Source: Phytoactinopolyspora mesophila | GTDB taxonomy: Bacteria > Actinomycetota > Actinomycetes > Jiangellales > Jiangellaceae | Reading direction: 5' to 3' | DNA: 64,000 bases | NCBI RefSeq assembly: GCF_010122465.1 | Contig: NZ_WLZY01000004.1 | Span: 434,001-498,000, forward strand | In this document: one piece after another, positions 42,334 through 50,580 of the stretch | Layout of the letters: every line of letters starts with the position of its first letter | How positions within the stretch are numbered: position 1 is the first letter of the stretch | Program-made: the position numbers and the translations under genes | Notes under the pieces: generated by a model | What the model was told of the DNA's origin: nothing | Database searches by the model: none | The model's input: only the letters and a program-made list of their open reading frames with translations

Positions 42334-43071
42334 GTGCGGCATGATCACCATGGCCGGACGCACCGGCTAGAACTTGGCGACCAGACACTTCGCGAATGGG
42401 ATTGCACGGTTCTCGCCAGCGATCCCGAAGACGGCATAGTGCTCGACCGCTCCGCCTTCTACCCGGGCGGCGGTGGGCAACCGCCCGACCACGGCGTGCT
42501 GCTGTGGGGTGGCGTTCAGACACGGATCGTGGGGGTGCGGGCGCGGGACGATCTCTGGCTCATTCCCGAGCCCGACGATCCGTTGCCGCCTGTTGGTGCC
42601 CAGGTCCAGGGGGCTATCGACGACGAGCGCCGCAGCATGCTCATGCGCACACATTCCGGCCTGCACGTGCTGTGCGGCGTGATGTTCCGTGACTTCGGCG
42701 TGCCGGTCACCGGCGGCAACATGGAACCGGGCGAGGCACGGCTCGACTTCGACTTCCCCGAGGTTCCGGCCGGGTTCAAGGAGTCGTTGACGGAGGCGCT
42801 GAACGCCGAGGTGGTTGCGGACCGCGCCATCCAGGTGAAGGTGTTGCCCCGTGAAGAGGCTTACCAGCTCGGCCCGATCATCCGGACCGCGACGGATCTG
42901 CTTCCGCCGGAGCTCGAGGTGGTGCGGCTGATCGACATCACCGGCCTGGACCTGCAGGCCGACGGCGGTACCCACGTCGCCTCCACGCGGCAGATCGGCC
43001 GGATCGAGGTCAAGAAGGTGGAGAACAAGGGACGCGGCTTCCGGAGAGTGCGGATCAGACTGCCGGAGTAG
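42334..43071 (+). CDS. Alanyl-tRNA editing protein (AlaX)
   Basis: A 245-residue AlaX-M type protein that hydrolyses mischarged Ser- or Gly-tRNA(Ala). LDRSAFYPGGGGQPPDHGVL is the N-terminal glycine-rich motif and MRTHSGLHVLCGV supplies the first zinc-ligand pair (HxxxH). The second pair, normally CxxxH in a CGGTHV motif, reads ADGGTHVASTRQIG here, so the Cys is replaced by Asp. GTG at 42334 gives the family length; the open frame upstream is not conserved in type. Confidence 0.87.
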   Translation: MRHDHHGRTHRLELGDQTLREWDCTVLASDPEDGIVLDRSAFYPGGGGQPPDHGVLLWGGVQTRIVGVRARDDLWLIPEPDDPLPPVGAQVQGAIDDERRSMLMRTHSGLHVLCGVMFRDFGVPVTGGNMEPGEARLDFDFPEVPAGFKESLTEALNAEVVADRAIQVKVLPREEAYQLGPIIRTATDLLPPELEVVRLIDITGLDLQADGGTHVASTRQIGRIEVKKVENKGRGFRRVRIRLPE

Positions 43072-43207
43072 GTGTGGCGAAGCCTGAAGGGAGTGCGTCC
43101 GGGCGTCCGGCCCCATCGCGGATCTCGTGAGTGAGCAACGGGACTGATACGGCGGTCGTCAACGCAAGGCGGGTGCGTGAGGAACCCGAACGGGTAGAGA
43201 ATCGTCC

Positions 43208-44653
43208 ATGGGCATGCTCCCGGATCGAGACGAGTTCAGCCGCTGGAACGATGAGCTGGCACAGACCGGGTCTCGGCTGACCGGCACGGCGCAGCACGAG
43301 CGGTTCGTCGACAGCCTGGGTGAGCGGCTGGAGTCCCTTGGCCTCGAGGTGCACCGCGACACGGTTCGATTCACCCGTTGGCAGCCACGCCGTTGGGATC
43401 TGCGGGTGAGTGCGGCGATGACCCGATCCCTTCCGGTCAGCTCACCGTTCCCCTACTCCGGAGAGACACCTCCCGAGGGCGTCAGCGGTGAACTCGTCTA
43501 CTGCGGCGGCGCACCGGGATCGTTCGAGGCGGCCGCGGGCCGGATCGCGATTGTCGAGGTCCGGGTGCCCCGGATTCCCACGCTGATCTTGCCTCGCCGG
43601 TCGGGCCGCCTGCCACTCACCATCACCAACCCGTTGCTGGCATCGTTCCTTCGGGCGCCGGACCTGGCTGCGGCCCGCGCCGCAGGCGTGCGGGCGGTGA
43701 TAGGCGTGTGGAGAGGTGTTTCGCCCGATAACGCTGCTGGCCAGGTGCTGCCCTTCACCTTGCCCTACCAGGGCTGTCCGGGCCTGTGGGTCGATGCTTC
43801 GACCGGCGACGAGCTCATCGACGCGGCACGACGCGGCGAGACCGCCACTCTCGTGCTCGACGCCGAGATCACCGACGACGCCGTGACGCACACCATCTGG
43901 ACAGAGGTGGCGGGCGCCGACCCTGCAGCCGCGGGCGAGACCGTCGTCGTGAACACCCACACCGACGGGCCGAACCTGATCGAGGAGAACGGCGGCCTCG
44001 CACTGCTCGCCCTGGCCGGGCACGCCAGGCACGCCGTCGGTGCGAGCCGGTGGCGGCGCTCGCACGTCTTCGCCTTCGTGAGCGGGCATTTCCGCATCCC
44101 CGACATCGCCACTGATCCGCACGGGCAGGCGACCAGCACCTGGCTGGACGCACACCCCGAACTATGGGACGGGGAGCACGGGCATCGGCGTGCGGTCGCG
44201 GGTGTCACCGTCGAACATCTCGGGGCCACCGAATGGGATGACCGGCGCGGCCGCGCGCCGTACCGGCACACGGGCGCACCGGCCCACGAGCTCGTGTACA
44301 CCGGCAACCCGGAGATGGAGCGGATCTATCATGCGGCGTCACGGTTGCAACTGCCGCGGCGCCCGGTGACGCTGCGACCAGCCTTCGGTGTCTATTTCGG
44401 TGAGGGGGCCGCGCTGTATCGCGCCGGTCTGCCGACGATCTCGCTGGTGCCCGGCCCGTCGTATCTCGCGGCCGAGGCGCCCGACGGCGGGCGACAGTGG
44501 TTCGACCCGGTGCTGGCCCATGCGCAGCTGATGACCTTCGCCCGAGTCTTGGAAGAGATCGACCGGACCCCCACGTCGCAGGTCGGCGTTGCCCAACCAG
44601 AGCTGGGCGCCGCCTTGGGCCGGCTGACTGACAAGGTGGCCGCTCGCGGATGA
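43208..44653 (+). CDS. M28-like peptidase (PA-domain containing)
   Basis: A 481-residue protein. Residues 110-230 look like a PA insertion (VYCGGAPGSFEAAAGRIAIVEV), and VVVNTHTDGPNLIEENGGLALLALA near 245-270 corresponds to the M28 metal-binding HxDG...EENGG region. DPVLAHAQLMTFARVLEEI near the C-terminus is also typical. No signal peptide is visible. Some expected metal ligands of classic M28 are not obvious to me, so substrate and activity are uncertain. Confidence 0.75.
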   Translation: MGMLPDRDEFSRWNDELAQTGSRLTGTAQHERFVDSLGERLESLGLEVHRDTVRFTRWQPRRWDLRVSAAMTRSLPVSSPFPYSGETPPEGVSGELVYCGGAPGSFEAAAGRIAIVEVRVPRIPTLILPRRSGRLPLTITNPLLASFLRAPDLAAARAAGVRAVIGVWRGVSPDNAAGQVLPFTLPYQGCPGLWVDASTGDELIDAARRGETATLVLDAEITDDAVTHTIWTEVAGADPAAAGETVVVNTHTDGPNLIEENGGLALLALAGHARHAVGASRWRRSHVFAFVSGHFRIPDIATDPHGQATSTWLDAHPELWDGEHGHRRAVAGVTVEHLGATEWDDRRGRAPYRHTGAPAHELVYTGNPEMERIYHAASRLQLPRRPVTLRPAFGVYFGEGAALYRAGLPTISLVPGPSYLAAEAPDGGRQWFDPVLAHAQLMTFARVLEEIDRTPTSQVGVAQPELGAALGRLTDKVAARG

Positions 44654-44657
44654 GCCC

Positions 44658-45294
44658 CTAGACGTCCGTCCACTCGATCTCGCCGGCGACATGCCGCGCA
44701 GCGCCCTGGCTCCATGACGCCAGATCGGCGACGGTGCGTTCGACGGCATCAACGGGCACGGCTATCCGCAGGACGGCTTCGTCCGGCCCGAAGGCGACAT
44801 CATGGACGGCGATCCCGGCATTGCGGATCGCGCCGTCGAGCCGTCCGGCCGTGGAGTGGTCGACGTGGACTCGTAGGCGGCGCATCAGCCGCCGCTCCCG
44901 GGTGCCGACGTCGTCGAGCGCCGCGGCCACAGCATCGGAATACGCGCGCACCAAGCCGCCGGTGCCGAGGAGGGTGCCGCCGAACCAGCGCGTGACGACG
45001 GCGAACGACGTCGGTGACGTCCCGGCGGTTCAGCACGTCGAGCATGGGTGCTCCGGCTGTTCCGGACGGTTCGCCGTCGTCGTTGCTGCGTTGCAGATCT
45101 CCCGTCGGCCCGATCCGGAAAGCCGAACAATGATGCCGCGCATCCCAATGGGTGCGGCGGGCGTCCTCGACGACCCCGCGGGCGGCGTCCTCGGACTCGG
45201 CGCGAACCAGCCGGCACCGGAATCGGGAGCGTTTGACCTCGATCTCTACCTCGCCGTCCCGGGCGATGGTGGTGTAGCGCTCGGGTGCGGGCAT
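44658..45294 (-). pseudogene. yigZ: YigZ/IMPACT family gene with a single-base frameshift
   Basis: First part (from ATG 45294): YTTIARDGEVEIEVKRSRFRCRLVRAESEDAARGVVEDAR, then DDGEPSGTAGAPMLDVLNRRDVTDVV. After this the frame is lost; the next frame continues with AVVTRWFGGTLLGTGGLVRAYSDAVAAALDDVG and runs to 44658. One extra base at about 45001-45008 accounts for this. If the base is removed, a normal YigZ protein of about 211 residues results. It is a pseudogene, a programmed shift (no slippery run is visible) or a sequencing error. Confidence 0.85.
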
Positions 45295-45377
45295 CGGTCC
45301 AGTTTAAGGATCGCGGGAGTCGCTCACGGCAGAAATGATCTTGCGAGGCCTTCACAGGCCACTTGACTCCTGGTTCA

Positions 45378-45391
45378 ATGGTCTAGACCAT
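45378..45391. promoter_or_regulatory. DasR-type palindrome (dre-like) at M23 peptidase promoter
   Basis: ATGGTCTAGACCAT is a perfect 14-base palindrome whose core TGGTCTAGACCA equals the centre of the DasR-responsive element. It lies 26 bases upstream of the ATG, between TTGACT (45363-45368) and the expected -10, so a bound repressor would block the promoter. Confidence 0.7.
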
Positions 45392-45417
45392 CCTAGCCCC
45401 GAGGATTGGACAAGCCC

Positions 45418-46368
45418 ATGAGACACCGCATCACGGGCCGGTTCGCGGTCGTGGCCGCGACCGCGCTCGCCGCGACCATCCTGACGCCGGTCGGGCCCGC
45501 CGCGGCAGACGAGTTCAGTGTCGTCGTCGAGGCCACGGACTCCGATCGGTTCACCGCGAGTGAGAACTGGGAAACCTCGTCGTGGTCCGATCAGCGTTAC
45601 GGCGACGAGTATTACTTCGCCGACCCCGACACCAGCGCCAGCGACGCGGCCTGGTACTCGGCCGACATCCCCGAGACCGGCACGTATCGCGTCGAGGTCT
45701 GGTACCCGGCCAACGCCGGATACAACAACCGGACACCGTTCGTTGTCGCGACCGCTGACGGCAACCAGACCGTGCACGTCAACCAGCGCAGCAATGGCGG
45801 ACAGTGGGTGAACCTGGGCGTCTTCCAGCTCGCCTCTGGCAATGACGACGTGGTGGCGGTGAGCCGTTGGACCACGGGAGACGGGTACGTGATCGCCGAC
45901 GCGATCCGGATCAGCGAAGCGCCCGACGGTGGCAGTGACGAGTGGTCTTTGCCAGTACCGGACGACTTCTTCCCCCGCTCGGAGTACGAGCGGACCCACC
46001 ACACCTACCCGGCCATCGATCTGCGGACCCCGACCGGCACGCCTGCCCGTGCGGTTCGCGCAGGCACCGTCACCAGGATCGACGACGGCAGCTGCGGGCT
46101 GGGCATGAGCCTGGCCGGCACCGACGGCGCCACGTATAACTACTGCCATTTCTCGGCGTGGTCGGTCCCGAGCGGGACCACCGTCGTGCCTGGCCAGCAG
46201 ATCGGTCTGACGGGCAACACCGGGACGTCCACCGGACCGCACCTGCACCTGCAGATCCGCACACCTGACGGCGCGCTCCGGTGCCCGCAGAATCTACTCC
46301 TCGCGATCTACGACGGCGTTACCCCGCCGGCGGCGAACACCTTGCCCACCAGCGGCTGCACACACTGA
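45418..46368 (+). CDS. Secreted M23 metallopeptidase with golvesin-type domain
   Basis: A 316-residue exported protein. Signal peptide at residues 1-30 (RRHR-type basic start, hydrophobic AVVAATALAATILTPVGPAAA, cleavage near AAADE). Residues 35-165 resemble a golvesin C-terminal-like beta domain (VEATDSDRFTASENWETSSW; GTYRVEVWYPANAGYNNRTPF). The C-terminal M23 domain has THHTYPAIDLRTPTG, NYCHFS and GPHLHLQIR zinc motifs. It likely cleaves peptidoglycan outside the cell. ATG 45418, with GAGGA upstream. Confidence 0.87.
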   Translation: MRHRITGRFAVVAATALAATILTPVGPAAADEFSVVVEATDSDRFTASENWETSSWSDQRYGDEYYFADPDTSASDAAWYSADIPETGTYRVEVWYPANAGYNNRTPFVVATADGNQTVHVNQRSNGGQWVNLGVFQLASGNDDVVAVSRWTTGDGYVIADAIRISEAPDGGSDEWSLPVPDDFFPRSEYERTHHTYPAIDLRTPTGTPARAVRAGTVTRIDDGSCGLGMSLAGTDGATYNYCHFSAWSVPSGTTVVPGQQIGLTGNTGTSTGPHLHLQIRTPDGALRCPQNLLLAIYDGVTPPAANTLPTSGCTH

Positions 46369-46471
46369 CGAGTTGCCAGGCGCGGAGCCGGGACCAGGTC
46401 TACCGGCTCCGCGCCACGGCCAGGTAGCCCAGGACGGGTAAAACCGCTGGTACAAGCCTTGTCCCGCCGGT

Positions 46472-46488
46472 TCTTAGGTTGCTCTTAA
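46472..46488 (+). promoter_or_regulatory. 11-bp direct repeat at two-component operon promoter
   Basis: TCTTAG-GTTGC-TCTTAA: two 6-base units with an 11-base period, 23 bases upstream of the response regulator start. The format (TCTNAG with 5-base spacer) equals the MprA-type box and is shared with 48636-48674. Confidence 0.5.
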
Positions 46489-46510
46489 ACGAAACGCGCA
46501 CACTGAACCT

Positions 46511-47197
46511 GTGCGAGTCCTCGTGGTGGACGACGAGCCGGTGCTGCTGGAGTCACTGGCTCGATCGTTGCGATTCGAAGGCTACGAGGTAGTCACGGCC
46601 GGAAACGGTGCCGAGGCACTGGAGCAGCTGCCCGCCATGCGTCCCGACGTGCTGGTGCTCGACGTGATGATGCCGCGGCTGGACGGCATCGAAGTATGCC
46701 GCCGCATCCGTGATGCCGGTGACCGCACCCCCGTATTGATGCTGACCGCCCGGGACGCCGTGCGGGATCGAGTGCGCGGGCTCGACGTGGGCGCCGACGA
46801 TTATCTGGTGAAACCGTTCGCACACGAGGAGCTGCTGGCCAGGCTGCGAGCCATGCTCCGGCGAGTTGGAAGCACCGCCGACGAACGCCCGCTGGTGGTG
46901 GGTGACCTGCACATGGATCCGAAGCGCTGGCACGTGGTGCGCGGCGAGCGTCAGCTCACCCTGACCCGGACGGAATTCGGTGTGCTCGAGCTGCTGATGC
47001 GACACCCGGGACAGGTTCTAACCAGGGCGCAACTGTACGAGAACGTGTGGGGGGCGAACCTCGACGGCTCGACGAACTCCGTCGACGTGTACGTCGGATA
47101 CCTGCGCAAGAAGCTCGAAGCGAACGGCGAGCCACGGATGCTGCACACGGTGCGTGGGGTGGGTTTCGTGCTGCGGCCCCCCGAGCGGGAAACATGA
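46511..47197 (+). CDS. OmpR/PhoB family response regulator (MprA-like)
   Basis: A 228-residue regulator. Receiver domain residues 1-115 with acidic pair DDE, phospho-acceptor Asp51 (VLVLDVMMPRLDG) and KPF lysine. The C-terminal winged helix (residues 130-222) has LTRTEFGVLELLMRHPGQVLTRAQLYENVWG and DVYVGYLRKKLE. GTG at 46511. Its stop overlaps the kinase start by four bases. It probably acts on the direct repeats before its own gene and before the lipoprotein/ABC operon. Confidence 0.92.
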   Translation: MRVLVVDDEPVLLESLARSLRFEGYEVVTAGNGAEALEQLPAMRPDVLVLDVMMPRLDGIEVCRRIRDAGDRTPVLMLTARDAVRDRVRGLDVGADDYLVKPFAHEELLARLRAMLRRVGSTADERPLVVGDLHMDPKRWHVVRGERQLTLTRTEFGVLELLMRHPGQVLTRAQLYENVWGANLDGSTNSVDVYVGYLRKKLEANGEPRMLHTVRGVGFVLRPPERET

Positions 47198-48606
47198 CGC
47201 TGCGCACCCGCCTGGTGTTGCTGGCCTCCGCCGCTGTGGCTCTCGCGGTCCTGGCCGCGTCGGTGGCTGCGTGGTTCCTCATCCGTGGCACGCTGATGGA
47301 CGAGGTCGACCAGCGGCTGCTGGAGCGGACACCAAGCCTCGACCGGATAGCTGACGGGACCGTCCGGATCTCGGAAGAGCCAGCTGCTGGGGAGATCGAG
47401 GAGATCGAGAAGGTCGAGGGTGGGCCTCTCATGCTGCTTCAGGGCCAGCCCATCGGCGTTCAGCGGGTCGCACCGGACGGCACCGTATTGACCGCGGCGC
47501 CGCCAGGGGACCTACCGCTTGACCTCCACCCGGATGAGCGCGGGATCGTCGACGGCGAGACCGGAGACCCGCTGTTGTGGACCGCGACGGTCGACGGCGC
47601 GTCATACCGGGTCATGAGCGCGCCGCTCGACGACGAGTCCTTCTTGCGCCTGGTGCATCCGCTCGAGGATGTGGAGAACGCGCTGACCCGGATGGCCTGG
47701 CTGCTGGTAGGTGTGGCGGGTGTTGGTGTCGCGATCGCCGGCGGTGCTGGTTGGGTGATCGTACGAGCTGGCCTTCGTCCGGTCGACCGCCTCACCGAGG
47801 CGGCGGAACAGGTCGCCGCTACCAACGACCTCGCGCATCGGATCGACACAGTGGGCCACAAGCGAGATGAGGTCGCCCGGCTGGCGCGTTCGGTGAACAC
47901 CATGCTGGCGGCTTTGGACGATGCCCGGACCGAGCAGCGGCAACTGGTGGAGAACGCCGGACACGAGCTACGGACGCCACTCGCCACGCTACGCAACGAC
48001 ATCGGTGTTCTCATCCGGGCTGAGCAGCATCCCGAGCGTGAGCTCGACGCCAAGGACCGCGCGGACCTGCTACGCGATCTCGATCTCGAAGCGGCGGCGC
48101 TCTCCGACATGGTCGCCGAACTCGTCGACTTGGCACGCGGTGAAGTCGAGCCCGAGCCGCTGCTGGAAACCGACCTGCGTGCGCTGGTCGACAGGGCGAT
48201 CGCCCGCACTCGCCGGATCGATCCACGGGCGACGATCGACATCCGGGGAGCGAGCTTCGAAGCCACCGTCCGCCCGGCGATGCTCGAACGGGCGATCGCC
48301 AACCTCCTGCGCAACGCCGTCCAGGTCAGCGATGACGCCGGTCTGGTTGAGGTAAACCTCGCCGAGTGCGACGGGTGGGCGACGGTGCGCGTGCTCGACC
48401 GCGGACCGGGCATTGCCGAGCACGACCTGCCAAGGCTGTTCGAGCGGTTCTACCGTGGCGACAGCGCGCGTGGGCGGCATGGCTCCGGGCTGGGACTGGC
48501 GATCGTCGCCCAAGCCGCGGAGCAGCACGGCGGGAGCGCCGATGCGGCCAACCGCGATGGCGGCGGCGCCGTGTTCACTCTGCGGATTCCGGCACGTCAG
48601 GGCTAA
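47194..48606 (+). CDS. Sensor histidine kinase
   Basis: A 470-residue membrane kinase. Two membrane segments (about 7-32 and 160-180) enclose a sensor region with an acidic EEIEEIEKVEG stretch. HAMP (185-235), HisKA with His257 in NAGHELRTPLATLRND, N box NLLRNAV, G1 DRGPGIAEHDLPRLFERFYRG and G2 GSGLGLAIV follow in normal order. Partner of the preceding response regulator. The stimulus is unknown; the downstream exporter suggests envelope stress or antimicrobial compounds. Confidence 0.92.
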   Translation: MTLRTRLVLLASAAVALAVLAASVAAWFLIRGTLMDEVDQRLLERTPSLDRIADGTVRISEEPAAGEIEEIEKVEGGPLMLLQGQPIGVQRVAPDGTVLTAAPPGDLPLDLHPDERGIVDGETGDPLLWTATVDGASYRVMSAPLDDESFLRLVHPLEDVENALTRMAWLLVGVAGVGVAIAGGAGWVIVRAGLRPVDRLTEAAEQVAATNDLAHRIDTVGHKRDEVARLARSVNTMLAALDDARTEQRQLVENAGHELRTPLATLRNDIGVLIRAEQHPERELDAKDRADLLRDLDLEAAALSDMVAELVDLARGEVEPEPLLETDLRALVDRAIARTRRIDPRATIDIRGASFEATVRPAMLERAIANLLRNAVQVSDDAGLVEVNLAECDGWATVRVLDRGPGIAEHDLPRLFERFYRGDSARGRHGSGLGLAIVAQAAEQHGGSADAANRDGGGAVFTLRIPARQG

Positions 48607-48635
48607 GAGGCAGGGCAGCCTCCTGGTGTCGTGAT

Positions 48636-48674
48636 TCTCAGGTAGCTCATAAAGAAGTTCTAAAGACGCTTAAT
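48636..48674 (+). promoter_or_regulatory. Array of 11-bp direct repeats upstream of lipoprotein/ABC operon
   Basis: TCTCAG, TCATAA, TTCTAA and CTTAAT begin at 48636, 48647, 48658 and 48669, exactly 11 bases apart. The first pair equals the repeat at 46472-46488 in format. It lies 120-160 bases upstream of the lipoprotein gene, in a 190-base gap that otherwise contains nothing I can identify. Confidence 0.55.
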
Positions 48675-48796
48675 GGCTGACTGGAAGCGTAGAGGACGAC
48701 GGAGGGCCCCGGAGATCCCTGCCGCGTCCGCCGGGGTCATCGGGAGCCCCTCCGTCGCTAAGTCACCGAAATCAACTCGTCCCCGGGAGGACGATC

Positions 48797-49420
48797 ATGA
48801 CGAATCTACGATTGCGAAGCTGCGTGCCGGCAGGGATCTCACAGCGGGGCCGAACCGGGCCAGTGCTTGGATTGCTCGTCACGGCCGCGCTGACCACGAC
48901 GCTGGCCGCCTGCGGATCCGATGACGCGGGCGGCGACAGTTCGGCGTCTGCTGCCGGCGAAGGCGCGGAGGCGAGCGAAGAGCAGCTGATCCTCGGCTTC
49001 TACCAATGCCTACGCGATAACGGGCTCGACGTGGCCGATCCAGATCTGGAAGGCAGCGGTCCGCAGGCAGGCGGTGGACCGCCAGGCATCGATACCAACG
49101 ATCCGGCCGCGATGGAGGTTGTGGAGCTGTGCCGGGACGCCGTTCTGGGCGATGTCGAAGGACCGATGCAATTCGGTGATGGAGCGGGCGGGAACATGGC
49201 CGACACGTCGTCGCTGATCGAGTTCGTCAGCTGTATTCGTGACCAGGGCATCGATATGCCAGACCCGAGTTCTGACGGACGGCTGGCCATGCCCGACAAC
49301 GTCGATCCGCAATCCAACGAGTTCCAGGCAGCGGTTCAGGAGTGCTCGGAGCATCTGGATGGCGGCGGCATCAGGATGGGTGAACCCGGGGGCGGCGGGG
49401 TCGCGGGCCGTGGGAACTGA
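48797..49420 (+). CDS. Putative lipoprotein of unknown function
   Basis: A 207-residue exported protein. Basic N-terminus, hydrophobic stretch PVLGLLVTAALTTT and lipobox LAAC with Cys39 as the lipidation site. The mature part has two short similar blocks, FYQCLRDNGLDVADPD (about 68-83) and FVSCIRDQGIDMPDPS (about 142-157), suggesting an internal duplication with conserved Cys. No enzyme motif. GGGAGGA lies seven bases before the ATG. First gene of the adaptor/ABC operon, so probably an extracellular accessory or sensor. Confidence 0.75.
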   Translation: MTNLRLRSCVPAGISQRGRTGPVLGLLVTAALTTTLAACGSDDAGGDSSASAAGEGAEASEEQLILGFYQCLRDNGLDVADPDLEGSGPQAGGGPPGIDTNDPAAMEVVELCRDAVLGDVEGPMQFGDGAGGNMADTSSLIEFVSCIRDQGIDMPDPSSDGRLAMPDNVDPQSNEFQAAVQECSEHLDGGGIRMGEPGGGGVAGRGN

Positions 49421-49455
49421 CCGGCCGACAGGCGAGCGGAGAGCGGTGATTCGAC

Positions 49456-50580
49456 ATGACTGACCAGGCAACGGAGATCGACGCGGAGATCGACGAACCA
49501 CATCGCCGTCCTCGCCGGTCCCGCCTGCTATGGCTGGGTCTCGGCGTGCTGGCGGTGGCCGGCGCGGGTACGGGCTACTGGTATACCACTCAGGACGAGG
49601 CGGCGGACGCCACGAGCCAGGAGGCGGATCGGGCGGTCGCGACGGCGGAGGTTGGCCGGGACACGATCTCGGACACTCGGAGCTTCGACGGGACGCTGGG
49701 CCACGGCGAGGCGTTCACCGTGGTCACCGCCGGGCAAGGCGTCATCACCGGCATTGTTGACCAGGGCACCGAGGTCGAACGCGGCACCGAGTTGTTCCGG
49801 TTGGACCAGCAACCAGTCGTCGCCCTGCACGGAGCGGTCCCGATGTACCGCGATCTGCGGCCCGGAGCCGTGGGTGCCGACGTCGAGCAACTCATCTCGA
49901 ACCTGACCGAGCTCGGCTACGCCGATTGCGAAGCCGAAGACGAGTTCACGTGGTGCGTCGAGGTAGCCGTCCAGGAATGGCAGGAAGACATCGGCGCCGA
50001 CGAGACCGGTCTGGTGGCGCAGACCGATGTGGTGTTCGTTGCCGACGGCGGCCGGGTCGACACCATCCACACCGGCGTCGGCGGTGTCGTCAGCCAGGGG
50101 TCGCCGGTATTGGACCTCACCGGCTCCGACCACATTGTCAGTCTCGACGTGGACGTGCGAGACCGTGACCTCCTCGCCGTGGATACCGCCGTCGCGGTTC
50201 GCCTGCCGGGTGGAGACGAGGTCGACGGCCAGGTGAGCGCGGCCAACGTCGTTCCGACGGGTTCAGGAGGGGACGGCTCCGAGGGCTCCGAGGATGCCGT
50301 CGCTCGCGTCGAGATCACCCTGGACGAAGCGGTGGACGAGGCTCTGCTTGGTTCCCCCGCGGACGTGATCATCGAGGTCGACGAGCGCGTCGACGTGCTC
50401 ACCGTCCCCGTGATCGCCTTGCTGGCACTACCAGGGGGTGGTCACGGCGTCGAGGTGGTAGCCGACGACGGCACTACCGACCTTGTTCCGGTGGAGACCG
50501 GGCTGTTCGCTGGCGGCCACGTCGAGGTCACCGGCGACGGCATCGACGAAGGCACCGTCGTACAGGTGGCGGGCCGATGA
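49456..50580 (+). CDS. HlyD-like adaptor with peptidoglycan-binding domain
   Basis: A 374-residue protein with one N-terminal membrane segment (about residues 24-42). The extracellular part begins with a lipoyl/barrel-sandwich region (FDGTLGHGEAFTVVTAGQGVITGIVDQGTEVERGTELFRLD) and contains a PG_binding_1 domain at about 128-190 (LRPGAVGADVEQLISNLTELGY). A second barrel half follows. It bridges the MacB-type transporter to the cell wall. Overlaps the ATPase gene by four bases. Confidence 0.85.
   Translation: MTDQATEIDAEIDEPHRRPRRSRLLWLGLGVLAVAGAGTGYWYTTQDEAADATSQEADRAVATAEVGRDTISDTRSFDGTLGHGEAFTVVTAGQGVITGIVDQGTEVERGTELFRLDQQPVVALHGAVPMYRDLRPGAVGADVEQLISNLTELGYADCEAEDEFTWCVEVAVQEWQEDIGADETGLVAQTDVVFVADGGRVDTIHTGVGGVVSQGSPVLDLTGSDHIVSLDVDVRDRDLLAVDTAVAVRLPGGDEVDGQVSAANVVPTGSGGDGSEGSEDAVARVEITLDEAVDEALLGSPADVIIEVDERVDVLTVPVIALLALPGGGHGVEVVADDGTTDLVPVETGLFAGGHVEVTGDGIDEGTVVQVAGR

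Noticed and set aside
44658-44954. Separate short gene starting MVRAYSDAV
   Set aside because: It is the second half of the frameshifted YigZ protein and lies directly in line with the first half.
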